The notes under the pieces: generated by a model
Seen by the model: only the letters and a program-made list of their open reading frames with translations
Databases searched by the model: none
Told to the model about the DNA's origin: nothing
Program-made: the position numbers and the translations under genes
Shown: in pieces, positions 11,051 to 22,425 of the stretch
Numbering within the stretch: position 1 is the first letter of the stretch
Layout: the number at the start of each line of letters is the position of its first letter
DNA from: Porodaedalea pini
Lineage: Eukaryota > Basidiomycota > Agaricomycetes > Hymenochaetales > Hymenochaetaceae
Direction: 5' to 3'
NCBI GenBank assembly: GCA_002794775.1
Contig: NBAY01000045.1
Span: 62,001-126,000, forward strand
Length of the DNA stretch: 64,000 bases

Positions 11051-13660
11051 GCGGTACAGCTGGGCCATGCCTTCCGCCGACAACTTCATCGTCATTGGGA
11101 TTGTGTGCATCTGTTTCGAGAATCTATCAACGAAGACGCAGATCGCGTTATGTCCCTTGGAGTCTGGGAGCTCTCCGATGAGGTCGACCGTGACGATTTC
11201 CCAGGGGCCTTCGGGGACTGCGTTTGGGTGGAGTGGCCTTGATCTCAACACCCTCAGAGCCTTTGTTCGCTGACAGCGATTACACCCTCAGACATACGCT
11301 TGGACGTCAGAGAACATCGATGTCCACCAGAAGTCTCAATGGACGAGCTCCACCGTTTTTGATGCTCCTGGGTGTCCCGCCAGAACTGAGTCATGACATT
11401 CCCGCAATACGGCCTCTTTCATTGACGATGGCACGTACACCTTGCCTTTCATGTGCCACAACCCATCGACCTCTGTCATCCCCGTCGGCCTCTCCGACTC
11501 GTGTTGCGCCCTCTGTGCTTCACACACTCTGTCCAACACCTCATCACGCGACGTCCTCACCACCCCACGATTCAGCCACTTGTCCTTGATGAACACAAAG
11601 CCGTCATTGTCATCCTTGCCCTCGTCATAGCCTGCCTTGCGCAACAGTAAGTCCACTTTACCCATTGTCTTCCCTGACTTGTGTTCGAGGTGGAAGTCGA
11701 ATTCCTCGAGCTCTGTCCACCAGCGAGCTTGTCGATAGCTTAGCTTTTGCGCCAACCTGAAGTAGGTAAGGTTAGCGTGATCGGACCAGATTTTGATGGG
11801 ATGACGGGCACCGAGGAGGTATTGCCTCCACTCCTTGAGTGCCGAAATGATCGCGAGCATCTCTTTGTCATAGATCTCGTAGTTTCGTTCCACTGGTAGG
11901 AGCACTTCCGACCTGTAGGCGACTACCCTCCACTTGCCTTCCTGCTTTTGCAACAACACTCCTCCAAGAGCGAAGTTTGATGAGTCTGCTTCGACGTGGA
12001 AAGGGCCCTCATCATTTGCGATGGCCAGGACTGGAGGTGAGCAGAGACGTCGTCTCAACTCCTCGAACGCCTCCTGCTGTTCGGTCTCCCATACCCAGTC
12101 CTTCTTGCCCGTCAGCGACATCAGTGGATGGACTACCTTGCTGTAGTCCTTGATGAACCGTTGCAGCCAGTTGCCCATACCGAGGAATTGTTGCAGCTGT
12201 TTGACGTTTCGTTGGACGGGCCAGTCTGCAATTGCTTCCGTCTTTGCCGGGTCCGCTTTGATCTCGCCATTGCCGACGATGTGGCCAAGGTACTTCACCA
12301 CTTTGGCATCAAACTCGCACTTCTCCGGTTTCAGGTATAAGCCGTTCTCTCGCAGGATCTGAAGGACACATCTCGATGTCTCGATATGTTCCTCGAGAGT
12401 TTGCGAGAGAATCAGTATGTCGTTGAGGTAGACAATGATCAGGTTGTCGTAGATCAGTCCCTTGAAGATGTGGTTGACGAAAGCTTGGAACATCGCCGGT
12501 GCATTGCAAAGACCAAAGAACATTACCATTGGTTCAAAGAGGCCCATATTCATGCGAAATGCTGCCTTCCACTCATCGCCTTCACAGATCCGGATGTTGT
12601 AGTATCCCCAGCGAAGGTCAAGCTTAGTGATGAACTTCGCTTTCTTGACTTTGTCAACGAGTTCGTCGATGAGAGGGAGGGGATACTTGTTCTTGATTGT
12701 ACCGTCATTGAGCTTACGGTAGTCCTGGATCGGGTGTAGCAATTTGTCGGCCTTCTTGATGAAGAAGAAAGGCGACGCCATAGGTGATATAGACCTTCGG
12801 ATGTGACCAGACTTCAAGTTCTCGTCTAGGAAGTCCTTGAGCGACTGCTGCTCTGTTGGCGTGAGCGGGTAGATCTTGCAGTCACTGGGCTTGAAGTCGG
12901 GTTTCAGATCGATGACGTGGTCCCATGGTCGGTGTTCAGGCAACTTCTCGAACCCCTTCTCCGAGAATACATCGGCGTAGTTGTTGAGGTATGCGGGCCA
13001 GGACGCTTTGTCCATTCGCACCTCTCTCACCCTCCTTGTCTCCTTCACATCCTCCTTCTCGATCGTGCACTCCTCCGGACAACGGGTGAATTCAATCAAA
13101 CCCGCCTTCCAGTCGACCTCTGGGTTGTGACATCGAAGCCAATCGTAACCAAGGAAGATGTTTGATGACACCAGCGATGTCACTGCAAGGACAATCCTCT
13201 CCCTGTGGTGCCCAATCATAAGCTCGACGTCGATGTATTCTTCAATCAACCCGGCTTCATTGTGCGTGCTGTCAGCATTGAGCACTGCAAGGGGCCGAAT
13301 GTATCGTTTGGTCTCCAACCCATATCGCTCGACAAACCTCACATCGATGCATGATCCTGTGCATCCCGAATCCACAAGGGCATGCGCATCCACCTCTCTC
13401 GTCTCACCTGCTACGCTGTGTCTGACGTTCAGGAGGAGGTCCAGCTGGCGTCCGCCAGTTCCCCTCATGAACAACTTCTCTTCGACGTCTTCTTCATTCA
13501 CACCAGTAGGGTTTTCATAGTCGGAAAAGTCATCGATGCCGTTTGCATCTAGATATTGTACAGGCGGTTGACTATATTTTAACGGATCCAAACTAAAAAC
13601 CCTTGGAATTTCTTGGTCAGTCACCCCAGTGGCTATGCCTGACCACTCGCAAAACCCTGT
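11051..13660 (-). pseudogene. Copy A pol: protease, RT, RNase H, partial integrase
   Basis: The long open stretch (13624-11336, 762 codons) contains the protease motif 'LVDSGCTGSCIDVRF', the RT with 'IVYLNDILIL' (canonical YLDD reads YLND, a probable catalytic loss), RNase H ('FHVEADSSNFALGGVL', 'YEIYDKEMLAI') and the integrase zinc-finger start 'LRECHDSVLAGHPG'. At 11333-11335 a TGA replaces an arginine codon of 'RRDFWW'. Another TGA and a 1-nt frameshift follow in the HHCC region. The frame then resumes ('RSRPLHPNAVPEGPWEIV') and is cut at 11051. Expression would rely on -1 frameshifting from gag at 13651-13657. Confidence 0.88.
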
Positions 13661-14952
13661 GAGTCGACGACCTCTTCGTCATCACCTTCCTCCTCCACAT
13701 AGTCCTCCACTGTTGACCTCCGAGTGTCTATGACTTCCTCGAATGCCGATTCCTTCATCACCCCTAGTTCGTCGGCAAGGAGGCGATGTTCGCCAGGTGC
13801 CATCATCTGCAGCATATGCTGCACGATCATCCTCCCTTGCGGGCACACGTCCTTGAAGTGACCGAGCTGGCCACATATCCAGCACACGTGTCGGCGTTGC
13901 GCCTCATTCATGGAGACGTCCATCGGCTGGCCAGCTCCTCCTCACGTGACGCCTGTCGCATTGCGTTTGTCAACATGGGGGGCAGCCACCTGGCAATGAG
14001 CTGGGGGTCCATGCTGCTGCTGCGGGCGTGGAGGGGGTGGGAAGGTGCGGCCTCGTTGGATGGCGCAAATCTGTTGCTCGCCCTGGTCAATTTCGATCGC
14101 TTTCTTTTTCCAGTCTTCATACATTGTCGGGACTGGCGTCAACCATAGTACCCCTCGCACCACTTCGATGTTCATTGCTCGCTTCAGTCGATCACAGATG
14201 ATGCTGTCGTCCGTTAAACCCGCTCTTGTGATGACAACGTCGAGATCCTGGAAGAACTCATCGGCGGTAAGGTCCTTCTGAACCTTGGTCCGGAATTTCG
14301 CCAGCGCCTTTTCCTTCTGGTTCGGATCGTCGAATGAAGCGTCCAGGTGCTCTTGGAATCTTGTCCAGCTGTCAGTGAAGGTTACGATGCCGGCCGTCAT
14401 TGATTCCTCTACGTAATTTTGCGCCCACATTGCCGCATTACTGCCCTTCAAGTAGGAGAGCGCAATGTAGATCTTGCTTTCTGATGTGGGGTATCTGTTT
14501 GGGTTGGCTGAGATGAAGAGGAGGACCTCGCGCTTGAAGTCTAGGTAGTCGTTGCCACCAGTGAATTCATGTGGCCGGGCGACATTGATGTTGGGGGTCA
14601 GGGGGTTAGCTGCCACGACCGGTGCCGGGGCGTTGTTTGCCTGATGGGCAAAGGCATTTGCAACGATGGCCGCGATCTGCGCCATCTGATGTTGGCTGAA
14701 ACCTTCTGCTGACATCGTGGGTTCGGGTGCAGGTGTTGAAGGTTCCGGGGGAGTCGGCGGTGAGGGGTCTCTGTTAGTCTCACGGTAAGGACCTGGGGTC
14801 GGTGGTAGGTTGACTGTAGATGTTGATGGTGCAGGTGATGATGGAGCAGCTGGGGGCCACCTGGCTCTCCTTCCTTGTTTGTCTGATGAATACCAGCTGC
14901 GCCGGATTTCACTCCACCAGATGTCGTGAGTGACACTGCTATTGTTGGTCAC
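13633..14952 (-). pseudogene. Copy A gag with CCHC zinc knuckle, one nonsense codon
   Basis: The reading frame covers capsid ('HEFTGGNDYLDFKREVLLF', 'YIALSYLKGSNAAMWAQNY', 'DRLKRAMNIEVVRGV') and the C-terminal nucleocapsid with one CX2CX4HX4C knuckle ('CWICGQLGHFKDVC'). One TGA lies at about 13944, where copy C has TTC (Phe of a Phe-Gly-Gly). The first in-frame ATG is internal, at 'MSAEGF'; conserved coding continues upstream of it, as in copies B and C. The slip sequence GGGTTTT lies at 13657-13651 on the minus strand near the end. Confidence 0.88.
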
Positions 14953-15425
14953 GACGTAACTTGGTCGGTCTGGATCCCAACGGGCTGATGCAGGAAGGGC
15001 CCGTTGCTGTTTGTCGGTGAGATCTATCTTGATGTTGGTGGAGGGACAGGGATCGGTTGTGCGTTCGATCCGGGGTTACGCCAACGTTGAATGGGTTCGT
15101 CGGCGAAGTTGATGACGAGGTGGTAGGATCCGAGCGAGATCACAAATGAGATTGTCATCAAAGTTTGTACTCATCTGGTTACCCACGTCCACGTCAGGTG
15201 CATGCTCCACCAGAGGCTAATTTGGAGAGCCAGGGCCAGGAAAAGTCGGTTGCAATGTTTACGTAATACATGAACATCCGAAAACATCCGGGCAGGGTTG
15301 AGGGTTGTCGTTTAGGGGGTTTACACATCAAGTCCGTCGAGGGGAGCGCTCCTCTAGACTGAGTGAAGGCGAGTCGACAGCGACGACGTACGCTGGGGAT
15401 GAGCCTGGGTGAGGTTCTGCTTTTA
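14953..15425 (-). other. Copy A leader between primer-binding site and gag
   Basis: Transcribed untranslated leader plus the conserved 5' extension of the gag frame. The primer-binding site GTTCTGCTTTT (+ strand, 15414-15424) lies one base inside the LTR edge at 15426. No separate gene is seen. Confidence 0.7.
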
Positions 15426-15884
15426 TGTTAGGCGGAAGTCTGGGTGGGACTCAGACTAGGCAACCTCAACGTGTGGCACCTGATGGTGACGCAAATGTTG
15501 TCTGGGATGGGCTGTATCTCGAACATGAAGTTCGGGTAGCGGGTTTACTCAGACTGGACGATGTGGAGGTAAGAGGATTAATACAAATCTAACTAATACA
15601 AGGGGGGGGCGGGTCTCACCTGGACGACGTGGAGGTAAGAGGAAAAGCAGAACAGGGGGCTTCTGCGATTCCACCTTCCTCTATATAGTGTCGTCCACGG
15701 GACTGCATTATCTAAGTACTGTATAGTTTACGTAACTAGGAATGGAGCGAATGAAGGTTGGGTCTTACTAAGTAAGTGTGGGAAGTGATTGAAAAGACGA
15801 TTAAATATAATGAAAAGGAGCAGTAAAAAGAAAAGAAATGATAAAAGGAAAATAAAAGACAGGGTGAAAGTTCAAGTCCTAACA
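15426..15884 (-). repeat. 5' LTR of copy A (459 bp)
   Basis: On - it starts TGTTAGGACTTGAAC and ends GCCTAACA, the same ends as the LTRs of copies B and C. The self-priming complement lies at 15643-15653. It is clearly more diverged from the B/C LTRs, so copy A is an older subfamily member. Confidence 0.88.
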
Positions 15885-16597
15885 CAGCCAAGACGCATAC
15901 TGGACTGCTGTCCAATGACGGGGACCACATACCAATTGGACGATCTGAGTTCTGGTGGAGCACCAGTATGGTTGGATGCGATGCGGATGTTTTTCTTCAT
16001 TATGATTTATGTTTTTTCCTATGTTCTTCTGATTTCTATGCACTCTATGCACGCCTCTATGACCTATGACTTTTCCTTTCAACTTCTCTATGTTTCAACT
16101 GATATGCATGTTATGCCCGTATGGAGATTATTAACTGTAGATAGATCTTTGGACTTAGTATAAATATGCACCCCATGTCGTAGGTAGAGGACAAGTCAGT
16201 TCTACTGCAGAGTCTCCCTCAGATAGGGTAACTTGAGTGCGATCCATCTTAGTTCTTGTAAAACCCGTAGTCGTTCTGTCCTCGTCTTAGCATCTCGCCT
16301 CTCGAAACCGTCTCTCGTCTCTTACTCCATAACTCGAACCTCGTCGCTCATCGTGATCACATTGTACCGGTGTTGATTACCTGCGCATACTGACTCCGTA
16401 CCGGGCAAGTACTGAGCCGACAGGAGTACCCGACCTTAGCACTCGATATCAACGTGTACCGGTGCGTACCGAAGCATACCGACATGTACTGGTACATCGA
16501 GTGATCTCACCGCAGTCAACCCCTAACCTCCCAGAGCAACGCGATCACGTCCTCAAAAGGACCGCTGATCCCAGACACCCCTAAGTCAGGATCTACA
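15885..16597 (+). repeat. LTR-like fragment truncating the thioesterase gene
   Basis: A TATA-like TATAAATATG lies at 16158. The block ends CACCCCTAAG...GATCTACA at 16597, resembling the end of the 9840-11050 block (CACCCCTACA) in layout. Immediately right, the thioesterase coding sequence starts. The left part is cut by copy A. A cluster of GTACCGG-like words (16365-16500) is visible. No gene was found. LTR identity is inferred from the CA end, the TATA position and the gene truncation. Confidence 0.4.
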
Positions 16598-17777
16598 CCG
16601 AATTGCTGCTACCAATTGTAGATGGAGCAGTCCATATTTCAACGTATTCGTCGTATTGACCTTCTGACATGAAGCATGCTGAAGAGTAGATGCCAACTGT
16701 GTGTGGAGAAAATGGAGAGTGTGATGTCTTTGGATTTGAGATAGAGGACAGAATTCTGGATTTGAACTCGACAGTCAAGACCACTGTCATGAACCAGCTA
16801 TCATTCCATAGGACGATGGTGAGAGATTTCAGTTGAGGACGGGTTGTTCAACACCGATAAACTCACCTCGGTCCTGGTCTTTGTTCACATGGAAGAAGTG
16901 AAGGGAGGTTCTTCATGCAGTCGGTGAAGAAGGGAATCATGGTTGTTTCAAACACATTGGTGGGGTCCTTCAACTCAAACCATGCACCCCACTCTAGCCC
17001 ATAATCTTGTGATGCTCCAGACACGCCGCAGACTTGTTGTTTTGCCCGTGCAGCATTCTTCTCTTCGAAGAATCTATCTTCGGCTTTGATTTGGTATAGG
17101 TATTTATCATTTGGGTTGTCAGAAGTCACCATGGAAGGGTGATGCAAGAATGGGACTCGCTGAGCGTAAGGTGAGGATGGCGTCAAGGTAAGGATGTCGG
17201 CAATTCGGTGAGATCAGTAAGCACACTGTAAATGATCTGAGTTGCTACCTTCGTCTTTCCCTAGAGAGTTGCCAGGTCAGCAGGAAATTGGGAGTGGGTG
17301 TCACTCAAGTTAAATAAACACATATTCTATATCAAATCTGCTTCTACATTGGTGAGCTTCTTGCCACTCTGTAGAAATTTCATGTGGACTTCGCACTCTG
17401 CAACATTGACAGGTTGCAAAAAGTGTGCAGTGAGGTGAAGTGCATCTGGATGAGGCAAGCGAGACTGTAGGTTGCCTGTTGCAGAGAGGATGATACCAAC
17501 AGCATAGCCTGGGGTACAAAATTATATGCTGTAGTGTCACGATAGATAAACTCAGTACTTTAGGTATAGAACTAGTATTGTGAGAAAGTGTCACCGCTGT
17601 GAGGTATCCTAGACAGAGAGACCACGGATCATGAGAAGACAGCCAAAGCAAATCACTGTGAGCGACTCACCCTCCAATACACCATGCCTTGTAAACATTT
17701 GCCTTGTAAACGTGATATTCCCCTTGAAGATCTGCAGAAGGAGTCGCTGTAACTCTGAGAGACTTATGGAGGCTCAT
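16598..17777 (-). pseudogene. HotDog-fold thioesterase-like gene, 3' end lost
   Basis: Spliced reading on - starts at ATG 17777 ('MSLHKSLRV') and exon 1 ends 'AWCIGG' at 17671. Exon 2 starts at 17508: 'YAVGIILSATGN', 'PDALHLTAHFLQPV', 'CEVHMKFLQSGKKLTNVEA'. A further exon (about 17186-16866) reads 'PSSPYAQRVPFLHHPSM', 'DYGLEWGAWFELKDP', 'MIPFFTDCMKNLPSLLP'. After an intron the last exon reads 'VVLTVEFKS', 'VGIYSSACFM', 'YVEIWTAPSTIG' and then breaks at the LTR-like junction (16597/16598). This matches the agaric acyl-CoA-thioesterase-like (4HBT_3-type) family, which normally continues some 20-40 residues beyond the break. Substrate unknown. Confidence 0.75.
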
Positions 17778-17994
17778 GGTGGACTCTCTGACAATGAATC
17801 ATATTACAGGAAGCTTTGTAGTCAATGAACAAGCTTAAGGAGTCCAATGTACGCAAACTCCACGTGATTCTGGCGTGACGCGCACACGCTGATCCTCGTG
17901 ATTTTCAGGACATTCACGCCCTTCACGAGCTGCAGTATCTTGCTCAATGCATCTTATGCCACCAGATATCAGAAATGCTCTTCGACGTACTTGA

Positions 17995-18476
17995 GCTGAC
18001 TATTGTTACTTCCTGACCTATCGGACATGCTGGAGCAACAATGATCAATACTCACATGTCAACAACGCCATTTATATTACCACCTTATCGACTCCATAGT
18101 CAACACATACCTTGCTGAGCAGTACGGCTTCATGCCTTCATCTTCATCAACTGAAGTAGGAGGTCCACCTATTGGATTGGTCGTCTCTTCGTGCTGCAAC
18201 TTCTTCGCCCCTCTCTCCTTTCCCGAGCCTGTTACGCTTGGTCTGAGAATTGTGAAGCTAGGCCACAGTTCCGTTTCATATGAGGTTGGATTCTTATCTG
18301 CGGAAGAGTCAAACTCTGAGAGCGGGAAGGAGAGCGATACGGCGAAGGCTGTGGGTGGATATATGCATGTGTTCGTTGACTGCATGCATAGGCATCCTGT
18401 GAAAGAGATGAATGCAACACTGGCAGATGGGCTTCGTGCAATCCTGCTTGAGCTGTCTGCAAAACTGAAATCATGA
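17995..18476 (+). pseudogene. Second HotDog thioesterase (4HBT type), apparently frameshifted
   Basis: The frame before about 18070 reads 'YRTCWSNNDQYSHVNNAIY', the N-terminal signature of 4HBT thioesterases (W-x2-x-D-x2-x-H-x-N-N). One base too many at about 18070 shifts the frame. It then reads 'YHLIDSIVNTYLAEQYGF' and, in the open stretch ending at 18476, 'GLVVSSCCNFFAPLSFPE', 'LGLRIVKLGHSSVSYEVG' and 'AVGGYMHVFVD', then 'TLADGLRAILLELSAKL' and a stop. Upstream of 17995 a stop closes the frame, so a 5' exon is missing or unrecognised. It lies head-to-head with the other thioesterase remnant. The frameshift could be a sequence error; if so it may be a working gene. Confidence 0.7.
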
Positions 18477-18479
18477 CAT

Positions 18480-19139
18480 TCTTTTAAAACGGTCATGCCA
18501 GTGTCACCAGGTTAGGTATGTTTAAATACTTACTGTATAAACAACACATAAGCTCATTCATCCTATCTCCAGATTGCTTGATGCAGTGACCATACTTTGC
18601 ATATATACGTGGAACGTCAATGCACTGCGGAGTCTACAGGATTAAACATTATCATGTTGCAATGAAAAGGTGATGGAGTCTCTCAGATTGATTCATCCAA
18701 GATATCTCGAACATTCATCTGTTGAAAATTTCACTTTGAACACTAAATCCTGCAGAGCTAGAGCGATTTGAGGGTATCATCTTTCTCTCTAGCACAGTAG
18801 CCCTTGTCTGATCAGATGATATGCCTGCTTGTTTTGCGCATTTGAGGCTCATCGATATCTATGCTCAATGACCTCGAACCTGCTAACCCGGTGTCAGGCG
18901 CACAACCTGGTCAGTATGATCCTTCCTTCCCTACCTTCTTTTATAATCACAAGTTCCAACTCGAGACCAAGTGCGAGTATGAGAGCGGATGTACGGCTGA
19001 CTGAAAATGAGTAAACTACATTGGTAGATATTTTGCATTCTTCTTCTAGTGATCACGGACTCATAGTGGTTCGGAGAGGGATGAAGATCTACAACTAACA
19101 AGTACAACATCAAGTACTCTCGTGCAACATCAAATTAAA
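18480..19139. other. Intergenic, no gene seen
   Basis: AT-balanced DNA with only short unsupported open frames. It separates the convergent ends of the thioesterase remnant and the unknown coding region. Confidence 0.5.
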
Positions 19140-19741
19140 TTACTCGTCCATCTTAAAAATAAAACGAGTTTCATTGAACATCAAATGAGGCTTTCGCACT
19201 CCTTTCATTTCTGACCATTCAATGATGGATTGGTTCGCTTGGAAGTCATCTTCCAATGGTAGTCTCCTATCTAATCTCAGCTTGAATGGGCCAGTCCATT
19301 TCCCTACGAGTGTATCGAACGTGCCATGCCCCGGTGGTGTCCTAGGGGCTGTGTATAGTTGTTAAGAGTAACAGAGAGGCAGTGAAGTAAATTTTACTTT
19401 GTTTGGCGTATTCATCAGCCACAGTTCCTATCCATGTGAAATACTTTTCCATGAATTTTTCGACCCTTTTTTGGCGCACAGGCAAGCCTTGTCGGTCCCC
19501 AAAGAGACGGCGGGAGGGCATGAGCGGATGTACAATCAGAAGCTCAAGGTCCCCCAGACGTGAATCAAAGAGGACTAAAGGAGTGGCTTTGTCTTTATGC
19601 AGAGATAAGAAGGAAGTGGCGGAGAAGGCTGTTGTTATGAGTTGCAGGTATTGGGAGAGATCAGGTCTGGCACAGGGGAGGCATGAGGGTGTGCTATGGA
19701 CATCCGGACAGCCACATATGGTTGAGAACCTTCCACCGAAA
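19140..19741 (-). CDS. Unrecognised spliced coding region, 5' end missing
   Basis: On - an open frame from about 19741 reads 'STICGCPDVHSTPSCLPC', 'YLQLITTAFSATSFLSL', 'LVLFDSRLGDLELLIV', 'KFMEKYFTWIGTVADEYAK'. A 48-bp GT-AG intron (about 19398-19351) joins it to 'PRTPPGHGTFDTLVGKWTG' and 'IEWSEMKGVRKPHLMF', ending at TAA 19140-19142. The coherent phase across the intron supports a real gene. There is no initiator ATG in the open part, so upstream exons were lost or lie beyond 19742. No family recognised. The four cysteines near the start could bind metal, but that is speculation. Confidence 0.45.
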
Positions 19742-20286
19742 TGAAGTAAGCTGAGGGCTCGTTGTAACGAATTGTTACTTTCTTTGTTCCTAATTAGGCC
19801 GAATCCACTTACTAATGTTTTTCTTTATTCTTACTAGCATATATCTTGATTTCAGGTTCGTGTCGAGGACACGTGATGGGGGCGAGGTAGTTTAGTATAA
19901 TAAGTAAATAGATATGCTGGGATCGAGCATTCTTCTTGCTCGATCCCCTCTCACAATATACTACAGGTTACACCAGCTAGTTTATACATGTGAAGTCGAA
20001 GCTCTGGAGAATCTGGTGTGACTGATTTTCAATTTGTCACACTCGTGCAGCACAATCAAAGACGGAGTATGCAGGAGGACAGGTTTATTTGGTGGAGTGG
20101 CGGAGCTAGAAAGTGGCCTGAACAATGAGAGAAGCAAAAGCCAGTGTGCAGTAGTCGGAAGGTGGCTATTCCAAGTATGAGACGCATATACAAAAGCGGG
20201 TAACTACAGCCATCATACTAGATGTTTATTTTGGATAGTAAACCCAAGTAGGAAGAGTAGCAAGGATGTGAAAGAATTCGGTTCAG
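19742..20286. other. Downstream flank of the copia element, no gene; perfect hairpin inside
   Basis: No reading frame is supported. The stretch contains a perfect 11-bp inverted repeat with a 7-nt loop (19919-19947, GGGATCGAGCA facing TGCTCGATCCC). A 3' LTR matching the sequence on the other side of the copia element was not found. Confidence 0.45.
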
Positions 20287-22425
20287 GACATTCCAAGGAG
20301 TTTGATGCAAGTCTCATGGGCCATAGTGTTGAGCGGCTTTGTGAGGATGTCTGCAGGATTGGCAGTCCCAGGAATGTGGCTAAGGTGAATGCATGACTTG
20401 GTGACCTCATCTCAGATATGATGCGCAGGAATATCAATGTGCTTCATTTTCGATAGGTAGACTGGGTTCTGTGTCATTTGAATCGCAGCAAGATTGTCAA
20501 CATAGAGAGTAATAGGTTGATGGTCAAAAGATCTTCCAATCTCATGGAAGAAATGACGGAACCAAATTGCTTCGTGTGCACATGAGGATACTGCAAGATA
20601 TTCAGCTTCTGCCGTAGATTTAGCAATGATGGTTTGTTTTTGCAAATGCCAAGCAACAGGACCACCATTGAGCATAAAGACATATCCGGCTGTCAATTTG
20701 CGGTCAGAAAAGTCGCCAGCCCAGTCCGAGTCTGAATACCCAACCGGGATCTTGTCTCCCCCTGAATGGTAGACAATTCCTAGTTCACGAGTCCCTTTGA
20801 GATAGCGAAGAACACACTTGCAAGCCTCCCAGTGAATAAGCTTCAGTTTTTGCATATAGCGAGCTAGAACATTGACAGCGAAGGCAATATCTATGTGTAG
20901 GATAGTTCCAATCCACAGTAGTTCACCGATCAATTGAGAGTAAGGCCAGGGAGGATTGTCAAAAGCTTCGGAGTCATTGCATTCGAACATAGAAAGCGCA
21001 TCTTTAGCCATGGGAGTTCTATAGGGTAGTGCATCTTTTAGGTTGTACTTTTTGAGCACACAATCAATTTTAAGAGCAATAGACAGCTTGACATAGCCCA
21101 CATGTTCGTTATATAGAACCGTCATTCTGAGCAGGTTTGCACGGTGTCTTGCATCTTTTTCTTTGAAAACAAAGTGAGTTTTGATGTCTTTCTTGAAGTG
21201 TGTCGCTTCGGTGCTTCAATTGTTAGACAAGGATTTGCACAAGGCTGTACAGTCATTGACGTGTGTAGCAATGATTGTCTCCCCCTCAGCGTCAGAGTGA
21301 ACATAAATGCTAGGAGCTGTGATGCATTGTCGAAAGCCCAGTTCAGCGAGTTTAAGACCAAAGAAATCTGACCAGGTGCAGGCTCCTTGACGGAGTCCAT
21401 AAAGGGCATGTTTTAATTGGCAGCATGGATTGGAAAAGCTGGAGACATTAAAGCCGGTAGGGTATTCGACGACAAGATTATCTTCGGAGAGAGGACTGTG
21501 TAGATAGGCAGATGTGATATCAATAGTTGCCAGGAAAGCACTTTGATGGGAACTGAGAGAAGCGATGATCTTTGTGGCAATAAAATCTCTGGAGGCAGCA
21601 AAAGTTTCTCCGAATTCCAGACCAGGTATTTGAGAATCGCCATGTGCCACCCAGTGTGCACAATATTCGAGTGAGCCATCGGCTTCTTCCTTGAGATTGA
21701 ATACCCACATTCCTTTGATAATGTGTCCATGGGATGGATGTTCAATGACATTCCAGCATCCCATTTCTGTGAGTTTCGAATCTTCGTATACCATTGCTTT
21801 GCGCCACTCGACGGCTTGCTTGGACTGAAGCGCTTCATGTACATTCCATGGTATGGAAATGTGTGTGACGATCCGGGGTCGGTAAACCAGTTGTATGCGT
21901 TCATCGGGGCCCGGTTGTCGATTGAGATAAGTGAAGGTGTCTGCTTGTTTGATTCCAGCGGCTCTCCACTTGGTCAACTTGACTTTGCGGCCAGATCTGC
22001 AGGGTTGACTAGTGTCAGGCACGGAGACCGGGGGATCGGCGGGGCGTGTGGCAGGAAAGTTCCCCAGAGGATCCATGGTTTGCTTGTCATCTGACGATGT
22101 GTCTCGGGTACCCAGTTGATGGAAGGATTGGAACTCGTCAAAAATGATGTCTCGAGAGTAATGAATCTCTTGAGTCTCAGGGTCCATGAGGTGATATGCA
22201 GCATCATCTCGATACCCAACTAAGATGCATTGCATGGCCTTGGCATCAAGTTTCTTCCATTTCTCGGGTGGCACATGCATATATGCGATCACTCCAAACG
22301 TTCGGACGTGTTAAACAGATGGTACTCGTTTGAATAGGGTCTCAAATGGAGATCAGTTTCCGTCTTTCGATCGACCAACCCTGTTGTGGATATACCCAAA
22401 CATTTCGTAAGCTTCGGCCCAGTAG
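20287..22425 (-). pseudogene. Copia RT and RNase H
   Basis: From 22292 the frame gives 'VPPEKWKKLDAKAMQCIL' (connector), 'VFNLKEEADGSLEYCAHWV' and 'IDITSAYLHSPLSEDN' (RT), 'ALYGLRQGACTWSDFF', and 'IIATHVNDCTAL', where the catalytic YVDD-like motif reads HVND. A frameshift near 21215-21125 follows, then the RNase H region with 'YSDSDWAGDFSDRKLTAGY', 'WHLQKQTIIAKSTAEAEY' and 'YVDNLAAIQMTQNPVY', a stop, and the C-terminus 'IPGTANPADILTKPL' ending near 20287. Catalytic substitution and breaks make it inactive. Confidence 0.85.

Larger units (their letters stand above)
11051..15884 (-). mobile_element. Ty3/gypsy chromovirus 'copy A', truncated in integrase
   Basis: The element lies on -: 5' LTR (15426-15884), leader, gag (14952-13633), pol (13660-11051). 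It belongs to the same lineage as copies B and C but is more diverged, with a 459-bp LTR. The primer site (15414-15424) and its complement in the LTR (15643-15653) are conserved. Pol stops at 11051 inside the integrase, just after the 'AQLYR' stretch, where an LTR-like CA end is abutted. The rest of integrase, the chromodomain and the 3' LTR are missing. A flank of CAGCC follows the LTR at 15885, but the partner TSD is lost. Confidence 0.9.

Noticed and set aside
19919..19947. Helitron 3' end
   Set aside because: The hairpin is Helitron-like, but no CTRR terminus at the usual distance and no TC start or Rep/helicase coding were found.
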